The notes under the pieces are model-generated. The model worked only from the letters and a program-made list of their open reading frames with translations, ran no database searches and had not been told where the DNA came from. Positions 23,781-33,058 of a DNA stretch of 64,000 nucleotides are shown one piece after another. Origin of the DNA: an uncultured Collinsella sp. (GTDB lineage Bacteria > Actinomycetota > Coriobacteriia > Coriobacteriales > Coriobacteriaceae); NCBI GenBank assembly GCA_902470805.1, contig CABRHX010000002.1, forward strand, positions 1 through 64,000, read 5' to 3'. Positions within the stretch are counted from its first letter, which is position 1. The number at the start of each line of letters is the position of its first letter. Made by a program: the position numbers and the translations under genes.

Positions 23781-25292
23781 ATGGCTACGTTCTTTCCCGG
23801 TGAGTCCCACACGTTTTCGGAGTATCTGCTGGTCCCTGGTTACTCGTCCTCGCAGTGCATCCCCAACAACGTCTCTCTTAAGACGCCGCTAACCCGTTTT
23901 AAGCGCGGTGAGAAGCCGGCAATCACCCTGAACATCCCCATGGTTTCCGCCATCATGCAGTCCGTCTCGGGCGTCGACATGGGTGTCGCGCTCGCTACCG
24001 AGGGTGGCCTGTCCTTCATTTACGGTTCCCAGAGCGCCGAGTCCGAGGCCGCTATGGTCAAGGCCGTCAAGGATCACAAGGCTGGTTTCGTTCAGTCGGA
24101 TTCCACGCTGACCCCCGACATGACTATGGAGCAGGTCATCGAGCTTAAGGAGAAGACCGGCCACTCCACCATGCCGGTCACCGACGACGGCACTCCCAAG
24201 GGTAAGCTCCTGGGCATCGTCACCAGCCGTGACTATCGCCCCAGCCGCGATGACCACCAGACGAAGGTCTCCGAGTTCATGACCCCGCGTGAGCAGCTCA
24301 TCGTGGGCGACAAGAACATCAGCCTCAAGGTTGCTAACGACGTCATCTGGGACAATAAGCTCAACGCCCTGCCCATCGTCGACGACTACGATCACCTCAT
24401 GGGCATCGTCTTCCGCAAGGACTACGACAGCCACAAGACCAACCCCAACGAGCTGCTCGACGGCGACAAGCGCTACATGGTTGGTGCCGGTATCAACACC
24501 CGCGACTATGCCGAGCGCGTGCCGCTGCTCATCGAGGCCGGTGCCGATGTCCTGTGCATCGACTCTTCCGAGGGCTTCAGCGAGTGGCAGAAGCGCACCA
24601 TCGAGTGGATCCGCGCCAACTACGGCGAGGACGTCAAGGTCGGTGCCGGCAACGTCGTCGACGCCGAGGGCTTCCGCTTTTTGGCCGACTGCGGTGCCGA
24701 CTTCATCAAGGTCGGTATCGGCGGCGGCTCCATCTGCATCACCCGTGAGACCAAGGGCATCGGCCGTGGCCAGGCCACCGCGCTGATCGACGTCTGCCGC
24801 GCTCGCGACGAGTACTACGAGGAGACCGGCGTCTACGTGCCCGTGTGCTCCGATGGCGGCATCGTCTACGACTACCACATGACGCTCGCCCTTGCCATGG
24901 GTGCCGACTTTATGATGCTGGGCCGCTATTTCGCCCGCTTTGACGAGAGCCCGACCGAGCGCGTCAACGTGAACGGTCAGTACATGAAGGAGTACTGGGG
25001 CGAGGGTTCTGCGCGTGCCCGTAACTGGCAGCGCTACGACCTGGGCGGCGCCGCGAAGCTCAGCTTTGTCGAGGGCGTCGACTCCTACGTTCCCTACGCC
25101 GGTTCCCTCAAGGACGGCGTGGGCGGCACGCTCTACAAGGTCAAGTCCACGATGTGCAACTGCGGCGCCCTCTCGATCCCCGAGCTCCAGGAAAAGGCGC
25201 GCCTGACCCTGGTAAGCTCGACCTCGATCGTCGAAGGCGGCGCCCACGACGTTGTCGTCAAGGACTCCCAGCAAAGCGTCAGCTACCGCTAA
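23781..25292 (+). CDS. guaB: IMP dehydrogenase
   Basis: The 503-residue enzyme makes XMP from IMP with NAD, the first step to GMP. Catalytic Cys319 is in GGGSICITRE. CBS domains occupy about residues 105-230 (MPVTDDGTPKGKLLGIVTSR; LPIVDDYDHLMGIVFRKDY). VGAGINTRDYAERVPLLIEA, VKVGAGNVVDAEGF and the flap region near YFARFDESPTER follow. The protein is of the eukaryote-like branch found in some anaerobes, judging by the long N-terminal lead (FSEYLLVPGYSS). AAAAAGGAGAAAC gives a strong ribosome site. It appears to be transcribed alone. Confidence 0.93.
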   Translation: MATFFPGESHTFSEYLLVPGYSSSQCIPNNVSLKTPLTRFKRGEKPAITLNIPMVSAIMQSVSGVDMGVALATEGGLSFIYGSQSAESEAAMVKAVKDHKAGFVQSDSTLTPDMTMEQVIELKEKTGHSTMPVTDDGTPKGKLLGIVTSRDYRPSRDDHQTKVSEFMTPREQLIVGDKNISLKVANDVIWDNKLNALPIVDDYDHLMGIVFRKDYDSHKTNPNELLDGDKRYMVGAGINTRDYAERVPLLIEAGADVLCIDSSEGFSEWQKRTIEWIRANYGEDVKVGAGNVVDAEGFRFLADCGADFIKVGIGGGSICITRETKGIGRGQATALIDVCRARDEYYEETGVYVPVCSDGGIVYDYHMTLALAMGADFMMLGRYFARFDESPTERVNVNGQYMKEYWGEGSARARNWQRYDLGGAAKLSFVEGVDSYVPYAGSLKDGVGGTLYKVKSTMCNCGALSIPELQEKARLTLVSSTSIVEGGAHDVVVKDSQQSVSYR

Positions 25293-25316
25293 GCGGCTTT
25301 CCCAAGCACCGCACCT

Positions 25317-25372
25317 TGCCGTTCAAACCGTCGCTCGCGTACCAAAGTACGCGTCGCTCCTCTTTCACGGCA
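25317..25372. repeat. Dispersed intergenic palindrome, family A copy 2
   Basis: A 56-base element nearly the same as that at 17635-17691 (TGCCGTTCAAACCGTCGCTC start, GCGTAC/GTACGC centre). Here it lies just past guaB. Confidence 0.65.
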
Positions 25373-25451
25373 ATCTGCGGCACTTGGAAAACCCGATCAT
25401 GTTTGGGCGGGTAACAATTAGCGGTTGATTCACAACCACGTTATTTAGATA

Positions 25452-25495
25452 AAGCGAGATGCCTGCAAGTCGCAGGCATCTCGCTTGTCGTATTT
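25452..25495. terminator. Intrinsic terminator after guaB
   Basis: A perfect 15-bp stem (AAGCGAGATGCCTGC / GCAGGCATCTCGCTT) with loop AAGTC is followed by a loose T-rich run. Confidence 0.75.
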
Positions 25496-25511
25496 GCTAT
25501 CATCAGTCAAG

Positions 25512-25652
25512 TTAACCTTAGGGTCGGTCGGCTTAGCTTTGTTCGCTACAAGTTCCGCACGCAAAGAAGAGCACTTAATGTGCTCTTCGTCTTGCGCAGG
25601 ACTGTCCGCAGTAGCGAACAAAGCTAAGCCGACCGACCCCAGCTAAGATTAA
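25512..25652. promoter_or_regulatory. Very long palindrome in the leuS leader
   Basis: Outer arms of 29 perfect bases (25521-25549 and 25611-25639; begin GGGTCGGTCGGCTTAGC) are extended by TTAACCTTA/TAAGATTAA. They enclose an inner hairpin GAAGAGCAC/GTGCTCTTC (25566-25588). The structure ends at the leuS ribosome site (AAAGGAG). No T-box consensus is present. It may be an attenuator, a folded 5' leader or a MITE-like insertion. Confidence 0.6.
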
Positions 25653-25662
25653 AGGAGCTGAT

Positions 25663-28239
25663 ATGTGCGATTGCACAGATCATAAGGACGAGATTCCTGT
25701 CTACGACGCGCAGGCCATTGAGTCCCGGTGGATGAAGGCCTGGGAGGACTCCAACCTCTTTGCCGTCGACACCGACGACAGCAAGCCTAAAAAGTACGTG
25801 CTTGAGATGTTCCCGTATCCGTCGGGCGACCTGCACATGGGCCACGCGCGCAACTACACCATCGGCGATGCCATGGCCCGTCAGGCCCGCATGCGCGGCT
25901 ACGACGTGCTGCATCCCATCGGCTTTGACGCCTTTGGCCTGCCCGCCGAGAACGCCGCCATCAAGCACAACACGCAGGCTGCCGCTTGGACGTATAAGAA
26001 CATGGACCAGGCGCTCGCCACGATGAAGCGCATGGGCTTCTCCTACGATCTGGATCGCATGGTCAAGACCTGTAGCCCCGATTATTACCGTTGGGGTCAG
26101 TGGATCTTTGAGAAGTTGTGGGAAAAGGGCCTGGTCTACCGCAAGAAGAACCCGGTCAACTGGTGCCCCACCTGCAAGACCGTTCTGGCCAACGAGCAGG
26201 TTACCGAGGGCAAGTGCTGGCGCTGCGGCACCGAGCCCGAGAAGCGCGACCTTGAGCAGTGGTACTACAAGATTACCGAGTACTCTCAGGAGCTGCTCGA
26301 TGACCTGGAGAAGCTCCCCGGCTGGCCCGAGCGCGTCAAGCAGATGCAGGCCAACTGGATCGGTCGTTCCGAGGGCGCCGAGGTCGACTTTACCCTGTGC
26401 GACCAGGATGGCGAGCCCATCGAGGGCGACGAGGGTAAGATCACCGTCTTCACCACGCGAGCCGACACGCTCTTCGGTGTCTCCTTCTTTGTCCTGGCTC
26501 CCGAGTACGCTCGTCTGCACGAGCTCGTCGAGGGTACGGAGTACGAGGAGGCCGTGACCAAGATCGTCGAGGACTCCAAGCATATCTCTGCCGTCGAGCG
26601 TGCCCAGGGCACCCTCGAGAAGCACGGTGTCTTTACCGGCCGCTACGTGGTGAACCCGGTCAATGGCGAGAAAGTCCCCGTGTGGGTTGCCGACTACGTC
26701 GTGGCCGACTACGGCACCGGCGCCGTCATGGCCGTTCCCTGCGGCGACCAGCGCGACTTTGAGTTCGCCCGCAAGTACGACCTGCCGATCGTGCCGATCA
26801 TCCTGGACGATGACGACCGCGCAGCCGTCGAGGCTAACGGTGAGACCATCGATACCTTCCATGCCGAGACCGTCGACTGGGATTGCGCGCACGCTGCCGA
26901 GGGCACGCTCGTCCAGTCCGGTAAGTACACCGGCATGCGCGGCGGCAAGCACTCCGAGGGCGAGGCTGCGATCGTGGCCGACCTCGAGGCCATGGGCTGC
27001 GGTCGTCGCAAGGTCGAGTTCCGTCTGCGCGACTGGCTCATCAGCCGTCAGCGCTATTGGGGCAACCCCATCCCGGCCATCCACTGCGAGCACTGCGGTA
27101 TCGTGCCCGTGCCCGAGGACCAGCTGCCGGTAACGCTGCCCGAGAACCTGGACCTGGGCGCCGGCGAGACCCTCGCCGAGTGCAAGGAGTTCTACGAGAC
27201 CACCTGCCCGGTCTGCGGCCGCCCGGCCAAGCGCGAGACCGATACCATGGACACCTTCACTTGCTCCAGCTGGTATTACCTGCGCTATACCGACCCGCAC
27301 AACACCGAGCTGCCTTTCTCCCGCGAGGCCGCCGACCGTTGGATGCCTGTCGATAACTACATCGGCGGCATCGAGCACGCCATTCTGCACCTGCTCTACA
27401 GCCGCTTCTTTACCAAGGCACTGCGCGACCTGGGCCTGCTGAGTGTGGACGAGCCCTTCACCAACCTGCTGTGCCAGGGCATGGTCAAGGACGAGAACGG
27501 CGACACCATGTCCAAGTCCAAGGGCAATGTCGTGCCCCCGAGCTCGGTCATCGAGCCCTACGGCGCCGACACCATGCGTTTGGCGATCCTGTTTATCGCC
27601 CCGCCCGAGAAGGACTTCGACTGGGATCCCAAGGCCGTTGAGGGCGCCAACCGCTTCATCAAGCGCGCCTGGCGTATCGTTTGGCAGCTCGTCCAGTCCG
27701 GCGACGCCAGCGTGGCCTTCGACAAGTCCGCGCTCGACGAGGTTGCGATGAAGCTCTATCGCGAGCGTCACCGCACCATCGCCAAGTGCACCGAGGACTT
27801 CGATCGCGGCCAGTTCAACACCGCGATCTCGGCCGTCATGGAGCTCGTCAACGCGGCGAGCGCCTACCTCAACGCCACTGAGGTCGCTTCCCGTGACAAG
27901 GCGCTGTGCTATGGCGTGGCTAAGGATATCGTGAGCGTTCTTGCCCCCATCTGCCCGTTCTGGGCCGACGAGCTGTGGCACGAGGCGCTCGGCTGCGAGG
28001 GCAACGCCTACACCGCCGCCTGGCCCGAGTTCGACCTGGCCGAGTCCATCGAGGACACGGTGCAGATCGTCGTCCAGGTGCTCGGCAAGGTCCGCGGCCG
28101 CATCGACGTGGCCCGCGACGCCTCCAACGAGGAGATGCAGGCTGTCGCTGAGGAAGCCGTCGCCAAGTGGCTCGAGGGCAAGACGGTCGTCAAGGCCATC
28201 TGCGTGCCCGGCAAGCTGGTCAACCTTGTGGTCAAGTAG
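25663..28239 (+). CDS. leuS: Leucyl-tRNA synthetase
   Basis: The 858-residue class I synthetase charges tRNA-Leu. It shows HMGHARNY (HIGH motif) near residue 58, a zinc-binding segment (CPTCKTVLANEQVTEGKCWR), the CP1 editing domain with TTRADTLFGVSFFVLAPE, GTGAVMAVPCGDQRDFEFA and TMSKSKGNVV (KMSKS). The C-terminal anticodon-binding helices and small end domain (VQVLGKVRGRIDVARDAS) are intact. Length is normal for bacteria. The gene is transcribed alone and ends at a clear terminator; its leader has an unusual long palindrome. Confidence 0.96.
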   Translation: MCDCTDHKDEIPVYDAQAIESRWMKAWEDSNLFAVDTDDSKPKKYVLEMFPYPSGDLHMGHARNYTIGDAMARQARMRGYDVLHPIGFDAFGLPAENAAIKHNTQAAAWTYKNMDQALATMKRMGFSYDLDRMVKTCSPDYYRWGQWIFEKLWEKGLVYRKKNPVNWCPTCKTVLANEQVTEGKCWRCGTEPEKRDLEQWYYKITEYSQELLDDLEKLPGWPERVKQMQANWIGRSEGAEVDFTLCDQDGEPIEGDEGKITVFTTRADTLFGVSFFVLAPEYARLHELVEGTEYEEAVTKIVEDSKHISAVERAQGTLEKHGVFTGRYVVNPVNGEKVPVWVADYVVADYGTGAVMAVPCGDQRDFEFARKYDLPIVPIILDDDDRAAVEANGETIDTFHAETVDWDCAHAAEGTLVQSGKYTGMRGGKHSEGEAAIVADLEAMGCGRRKVEFRLRDWLISRQRYWGNPIPAIHCEHCGIVPVPEDQLPVTLPENLDLGAGETLAECKEFYETTCPVCGRPAKRETDTMDTFTCSSWYYLRYTDPHNTELPFSREAADRWMPVDNYIGGIEHAILHLLYSRFFTKALRDLGLLSVDEPFTNLLCQGMVKDENGDTMSKSKGNVVPPSSVIEPYGADTMRLAILFIAPPEKDFDWDPKAVEGANRFIKRAWRIVWQLVQSGDASVAFDKSALDEVAMKLYRERHRTIAKCTEDFDRGQFNTAISAVMELVNAASAYLNATEVASRDKALCYGVAKDIVSVLAPICPFWADELWHEALGCEGNAYTAAWPEFDLAESIEDTVQIVVQVLGKVRGRIDVARDASNEEMQAVAEEAVAKWLEGKTVVKAICVPGKLVNLVVK

Positions 28240-28268
28240 GCACTGTGCGCTTAACTGACGCATAAAAG

Positions 28269-28303
28269 ACGAGGGGCGATCCGGTTGGGTCGTCCCTCGT
28301 TTT
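28269..28303 (+). terminator. Intrinsic terminator after leuS
   Basis: ACGAGGGGCGA pairs with TCGTCCCTCGT (one wobble), followed by TTTT. Confidence 0.85.
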
Positions 28304-28390
28304 GCATGTATCTGCCTAGTTGCCTTCGGCCAATTGTCCTATTCTTGTGGAGAACCTGTGCTTGCACTCATCTGCAGGTTTGCGTTGTGC

Positions 28391-28419
28391 TTGCACGTTT
28401 CCGCAGCTATTGGTATAGT
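28391..28419 (+). promoter_or_regulatory. Promoter of the rimP-nusA-infB operon
   Basis: TTGCAC (28391-28396), 17 bases, TATAGT (28414-28419). Spacing and boxes are close to the sigma-70 consensus. Transcription should begin near 28426. Confidence 0.75.
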
Positions 28420-28446
28420 TTGCTTGCAAATGAAGTTGTAATTGAA

Positions 28447-28477
28447 AGAAGTGGGGTTTCGGCCCCGCTTCTTTTTT
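28447..28477 (+). terminator. Terminator-like attenuator in the rimP leader
   Basis: AGAAGTGGGG and CCCCGCTTCT form a 10-bp stem (one G-T pair) with loop TTTCGG and six T, only 20 bases before rimP and downstream of its promoter. Premature-termination leaders upstream of rimP have been described in other bacteria, so control by attenuation is likely. Confidence 0.7.
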
Positions 28478-28497
28478 GTATGGATGGAGGTGCCGCA

Positions 28498-28992
28498 ATG
28501 GTCAAGACCAAGACCGAGCAGGCGATTATCGACGCGCTCGAGGCCGTCGCTCCCCAGCACGATATCGACATCGTCGACGTCGAGCTCGTGGGTGCCACCA
28601 AGGCCCCCTGCGTGCGCGTGCGTATCGAGGGTGCCGAGGGTCAGAGTCTTTCGCTCAACGACGTCACGGCCAACACCAAGTGGGTCGGCGATGTGATTGA
28701 GGAGCTCGACCCCATCTCTTCGAGCTATACGCTCGAGGTGTCGAGCCCGGGTATGGCGCGCCCGCTGCGCCGCCCGTGCGACTTTGCCCGCTTTGTGGGC
28801 GAGAACTGCGAGCTCACCTCCACCGCCACCGAGGGCCGTCGCAAGTACGCCGGCAAGATTGCCGCCGCCACCGAGACGAACGTGACCCTCGAGCTCGAGG
28901 ACGGCGAGTCCGTCACCCTCGATTTCTCTGATGTTAAAAAGTGCAAGTTGAAGCCCACCTATGACTTCAAGCCCGCGAAGGAAGGAAAGTAA
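28498..28992 (+). CDS. rimP: Ribosome maturation factor RimP
   Basis: The 164-residue protein helps assemble the 30S subunit. It has the N-terminal KH-like domain (VDVELVGATKAPCVRVRIEG), the signature YTLEVSSPGMARPLRRPCDF and a C-terminal SH3-like barrel (GKIAAATETNVTLELEDGES). GGAGGTG sets the ATG at 28498. It is the first gene of the classic rimP-nusA-infB operon, and nusA follows at once. Confidence 0.93.
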   Translation: MVKTKTEQAIIDALEAVAPQHDIDIVDVELVGATKAPCVRVRIEGAEGQSLSLNDVTANTKWVGDVIEELDPISSSYTLEVSSPGMARPLRRPCDFARFVGENCELTSTATEGRRKYAGKIAAATETNVTLELEDGESVTLDFSDVKKCKLKPTYDFKPAKEGK

Positions 28993-28993
28993 G

Positions 28994-30241
28994 ATGGCAG
29001 CATCCGACATGATGTCCGCCCTGATGGAGCTTTGCCAGGAGAAGCACATCGACCAGCTCTACCTGATCGACCGCCTGGAGCAGTCGCTCGCCAAGAGTTA
29101 TGCCGAGATCCTGCATCTTGAGTGGGGCGCCAAGGTGACCATCGACCGCACCACCGGCAAGATCTACGTCTACCGTCTGGAGCCGATCGACGATTCCATG
29201 GACGAGGAGGGCAACTTCACCGAGTTCGAGGAGATCGACGTCACTCCCAAGAATACGAGCCGCATCGCTGCCCAGCACGCCAAGGCCGAGATCAACGCCA
29301 TCGTGCGCAACTCCGCCCGCGAGCAGATCTACGAGGAGTTCTCCGGCCGCATCGGTGACCTCATCAGCGGTACCGTGCTGCAGTCCACGCCCGACTTCAC
29401 GATCGTCAAGATTCGCGAGGGCGTCGAGGCCGAGCTTCCGCACTTCGACCAGCGCCGTTACGAGAACGAGCGCAACGAGCGTCCGATGGGCGAGCGCTAC
29501 CTGCACAACCAGCACATCAAGGCCGTGATCATCGACGTTCGCGACCCCAACTCCAACCTGCAGCCGGTTCGTGGCGAGCACAGCCGTCCGCCGATTGTCA
29601 TCTCCCGTACCCACCCCGAGCTCATGCGTCGTCTGTTTGAGCAGGAGGTGCCCGAGATCTATGAGGGCACCGTTCAGATCAAGTCGATCGCCCGCGAGCC
29701 CGGTCAGCGCTCTAAGGTCGCCGTTCACTCGCTCGACGATCGCCTGGATCCCGTGGGCGCCTGCGTCGGCCCCAAGGGCAGCCGTGTTCGCGCGGTCGTG
29801 GGCGAGCTCCGTGGCGAGCGCGTCGACGTCATCCTGTGGGATGCCGATCCGGCCGTCTACGTTGCCAACGCCCTGTCGCCTGCCAAGGTCACCCGCGTCC
29901 TTATCGACGAGGAGAAGGCCTATGCCGGCGTCATCGTGCCCGACGACCAGCTGTCCCTCGCCATCGGCAAGGAGGGCCAGAACGCCCGCCTCGCCGCGCG
30001 CCTGACCGGCTGGCACATCGACATCAAGTCCGAGACCCTTGCCGCCGACATCCTCAAGAACGTTCCCGTTCACGAGGAGCCCGCCGCCGACCTGATCGGT
30101 GACGAGGAGGACGAGGACGTCCGTCGCTGCGAGTTCGTGTCCGAGGACGGCATCCAGTGCCGCAACCAGGCCCGTCCCGGCTCCCGTTTCTGCGGTGTTC
30201 ACGACACCGACGCCTTCGATGATGCGGAGGACCTGATCTAG
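28994..30241 (+). CDS. nusA: Transcription factor NusA with a Cys/His C-terminal tail
   Basis: The 415-residue factor controls pausing, termination and antitermination. It has the N-terminal RNAP-binding domain, an S1 domain (GRIGDLISGTVLQSTPDFTI), and two KH domains (DPVGACVGPKGSRVRAVVGE; LSLAIGKEGQNARLAARLTG). After these it has an acidic linker and a tail with C-x7-C-x10-C-x2-H (CEFVSEDGIQCRNQARPGSR, then FCGVH), a possible small zinc site. The gene ylxR, which normally follows nusA in Gram-positive bacteria, is not present. The next gene is infB after 91 bases. The ATG at 28994 follows AAGGAAAG in the end of rimP. Confidence 0.95.
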   Translation: MAASDMMSALMELCQEKHIDQLYLIDRLEQSLAKSYAEILHLEWGAKVTIDRTTGKIYVYRLEPIDDSMDEEGNFTEFEEIDVTPKNTSRIAAQHAKAEINAIVRNSAREQIYEEFSGRIGDLISGTVLQSTPDFTIVKIREGVEAELPHFDQRRYENERNERPMGERYLHNQHIKAVIIDVRDPNSNLQPVRGEHSRPPIVISRTHPELMRRLFEQEVPEIYEGTVQIKSIAREPGQRSKVAVHSLDDRLDPVGACVGPKGSRVRAVVGELRGERVDVILWDADPAVYVANALSPAKVTRVLIDEEKAYAGVIVPDDQLSLAIGKEGQNARLAARLTGWHIDIKSETLAADILKNVPVHEEPAADLIGDEEDEDVRRCEFVSEDGIQCRNQARPGSRFCGVHDTDAFDDAEDLI

Positions 30242-30332
30242 CGCGCGGTCGCGCCGGGCGGGTCCCAGCGCATACCCCACGCTTGTTCAGTCTCTAGGCA
30301 CCCAAGGTGCCAGAAAGGGTAGGTGAAGTCAT

Positions 30333-33047
30333 ATGGCAAAAGTCCGTGTGTCCACCCTGGCCAAAGAGTTCGGCATGACCTCCAAGGAACTGATGGGTCA
30401 TCTCGCCGAAATGAAGATTCCCGCTAAGTCCGCTTCCTCCGCCCTGGAGGACGCCTATGTCGCCATGGTCCGCAAGCAGCTCGCCTCGGTGATCGAGGCC
30501 CGCGCGAAGGAAGTCGAGGCCGCCAAGCAGGCCGAGGAGCAGGCAGCCGCCGCCGAGGAGGCAGCACGCGCTGCCGAGGCCGAGCGCGAGCGCATCGCCG
30601 CCGAGAAGGCACGCGAGGAGGAGCGCCGCCAGTTCGCCGCCGCCCAGGCTGCCGAGGAGGCCGCCCGCGCCGAGGCCGAGGCCAAGAAGAAGGCCGAGCA
30701 GGAGCGTCTTGCCCGCGAGAAGGAGGAGGCTGCCCGCGAGGCCCAGCGCCGCGCCGTTCCCGCTTCCGACTCCGGTTCGCGCTTCCGTTCGCTGCTCGAC
30801 CAGATCGCCGCACAGGAGACCGTCCTCAAGGAGAAGAAGGACGCCGAGGAGAAGGCCAAGGCCGAGCGCGCCGCCGAGCGCGGCAACCGTCGTGGCGGCA
30901 ACAACGACCGCCGCGGTGGCCGTCGTAACGATCGCAACGCCTCCGACAACAACTCTGAGCGCAACGCCTCCGAAAGCCGTTCCCACAGCCATCGCACCAA
31001 TGCCAGCAACAACGTCGCTGCCGGCATGGACTTCCCCAACCCCGACAAGCAGGGCAAGGGCAAGAAGCGCAAGGGCGGTCACAACAACGAAGAGGACCAC
31101 TACAGCCGCATGGCTCGCGAGGCCGAGGAGTACAGCCGCGAGAAGGTACTCGAGGAGGCTCGTGCCGCCGTCGAGGAGGCCTCTCGTGAGTCCACTGGTC
31201 GCCGCAAAAAGCGCAAGGAGAAGCGCGAGCGCGAGGCCGCAAAGGCTCAGGAAGAGCGCAAGATTGAGGAGGCGCTGGCCCAGGGCGTGAACCCCGAGGA
31301 GCTCGACGCCATCAAGGTCTCCCAGGGTGTTACCGTCCAGGAGCTCGCCGAGGCGCTCGACGTTCCGGCCAACGACATCATCAAGCGCCTGTTCCTGCTG
31401 GGCACGCCGCTTACCATGACGCAGTCCATGTCCGACGACCTCGTCGAGCTCGTTGCCGACGACCTGGGTCGCCAGATCAAGATCATCACCCCCGAGGAGG
31501 AGAACACCTTCTCGTTCTACGACGATCCCGCCGACCTTAAGCCGCGTGCCCCGGTCGTCACCGTCATGGGCCACGTCGACCACGGCAAGACGAGCCTGCT
31601 CGACGCCATCCGTCACACCGGCGTCGCTGCCGGCGAGGCGGGCGGCATTACCCAGGCCATCGGCGCTTCGCAGGTCATGATCAACGACCGTAAGATCACC
31701 TTCATCGATACCCCCGGTCACGCCACCTTTACGGCCATGCGTGCCCGCGGCGCCAAGGTGACCGATATCGTCATCCTGATCGTGGCTGCCGACGACGGCG
31801 TCATGCCCCAGACCATCGAGTCGATCAACCACGCTAAGGCCGCCGGCGTCCCCATCGTCGTCGCCGTCAACAAGATCGATAAGCCGGGTGCCAACCCCGA
31901 CCGCGTGCGCCAGGAGCTCACCGAGTACGGCATCATCCCCGAGGAGTGGGGCGGACAGAACATGTTCGTCAACATCTCGGCCAAGCAGAAGATCGGTATC
32001 GACGACCTGCTCGAGACCGTCCTGCTCCAGGCCGACGTGCTCGAGCTTAAAGCCAACCCCGATACGTTCGCATCGGGCAACGTCCTCGAGGCTAAGCTTG
32101 ACAAGGGCCGCGGCTCGGTTGCCACCGTGCTCGTGACCCGCGGTACCCTGCACGTGGGCGACACGCTGGTCGCCGGCCTCACCTATGGCCGCGTCCGTGC
32201 CATGCTCGACCCCAAGGGCAACGCCGTCACCGAGGCCGGTCCCTCCGACGCCGTCGAGATCCTGGGCCTGCAGTCCGTCCCCAACGCCGGCGATGAGTTC
32301 CGCGTGTTCGAGGACGAGCGCGAGGCGCGTGCGCTGGCCGACGAGCGTTCGCTCAAGGCCCGTATCGAGGAGCAGAGCCGCGTGAAGCACGTGACGCTCG
32401 AGAACCTCTTCGAGACCATCGCCGACGCCGAGGTCAAGGAGCTCAACCTGATCATCAAGGCCGACGTCCAGGGTTCCATCGAGGCCCTTCAGGACTCCCT
32501 CGACAAGATGGATCAGTCCGAGGTGCGCATCAACACGATCCACTCCGCCGTTGGTGCCATCAACGAGACCGACGTCGTCCTGGCCGACGCCTCCAACGCC
32601 ATCATCATCGGCTTTGGCGTCCGTCCCGACGGTAAGGCCCGCTCCGCCGCCGAGCGTGAGGGCGTCGAGATCCGTTGCTACGACGTCATCTACAAGTGCC
32701 TCGAGGAGCTCGACGCTGCCCGTATCGGCATGCTCAAGCCCACCGAGGTCGAGGTCTCCACGGGTACCGCGACCGTTCTGGACACCTTCAAGGTGCCCAA
32801 AGTCGGTATCGCCGCCGGTGTCCGCGTCGAAGAGGGCGAGATCGCCGCGACCGATTCCGTGCGCCTGGTGCGCGACGGCATCGTGGTCTTCAACGGCAAG
32901 ATCGCCTCGATGCGCCACTACAAGGACGAGGCCAAGAGTCTCAAGAGCGGTTCCGAGGGCGGCATTGGCCTGGAGAACTTCCAGGACATCAAGCCCGGCG
33001 ACCAGATCGAGGGTTACCGCATCGACCAGGTTGCCCGTACCGAGTAG
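30333..33047 (+). CDS. infB: Translation initiation factor IF-2
   Basis: This 904-residue GTPase places initiator tRNA on the ribosome. The N-terminus has an IF2-N motif (VRVSTLAKEFGMTSKELMGH). A long Ala/Glu/Arg coiled-coil and an Asn/Arg-rich region (about 70-320) follow. The G domain has GHVDHGKTSLLDAIR, DTPGHATF and NKIDKPGANP, and domains II to IV follow. The second IF2-N repeat lies just before the G domain (VTVQELAEALDVPANDIIKR). Length is typical for actinobacteria. AGGTGAAG precedes the ATG. Confidence 0.96.
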   Translation: MAKVRVSTLAKEFGMTSKELMGHLAEMKIPAKSASSALEDAYVAMVRKQLASVIEARAKEVEAAKQAEEQAAAAEEAARAAEAERERIAAEKAREEERRQFAAAQAAEEAARAEAEAKKKAEQERLAREKEEAAREAQRRAVPASDSGSRFRSLLDQIAAQETVLKEKKDAEEKAKAERAAERGNRRGGNNDRRGGRRNDRNASDNNSERNASESRSHSHRTNASNNVAAGMDFPNPDKQGKGKKRKGGHNNEEDHYSRMAREAEEYSREKVLEEARAAVEEASRESTGRRKKRKEKREREAAKAQEERKIEEALAQGVNPEELDAIKVSQGVTVQELAEALDVPANDIIKRLFLLGTPLTMTQSMSDDLVELVADDLGRQIKIITPEEENTFSFYDDPADLKPRAPVVTVMGHVDHGKTSLLDAIRHTGVAAGEAGGITQAIGASQVMINDRKITFIDTPGHATFTAMRARGAKVTDIVILIVAADDGVMPQTIESINHAKAAGVPIVVAVNKIDKPGANPDRVRQELTEYGIIPEEWGGQNMFVNISAKQKIGIDDLLETVLLQADVLELKANPDTFASGNVLEAKLDKGRGSVATVLVTRGTLHVGDTLVAGLTYGRVRAMLDPKGNAVTEAGPSDAVEILGLQSVPNAGDEFRVFEDEREARALADERSLKARIEEQSRVKHVTLENLFETIADAEVKELNLIIKADVQGSIEALQDSLDKMDQSEVRINTIHSAVGAINETDVVLADASNAIIIGFGVRPDGKARSAAEREGVEIRCYDVIYKCLEELDAARIGMLKPTEVEVSTGTATVLDTFKVPKVGIAAGVRVEEGEIAATDSVRLVRDGIVVFNGKIASMRHYKDEAKSLKSGSEGGIGLENFQDIKPGDQIEGYRIDQVARTE

Positions 33048-33058
33048 GGGGTAGCGCT

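Noticed and set aside
25500..25660. T-box riboswitch before leuS
   Set aside because: The conserved T-box bulge sequence and a terminator/antiterminator pair are absent. The region is a simple long palindrome.
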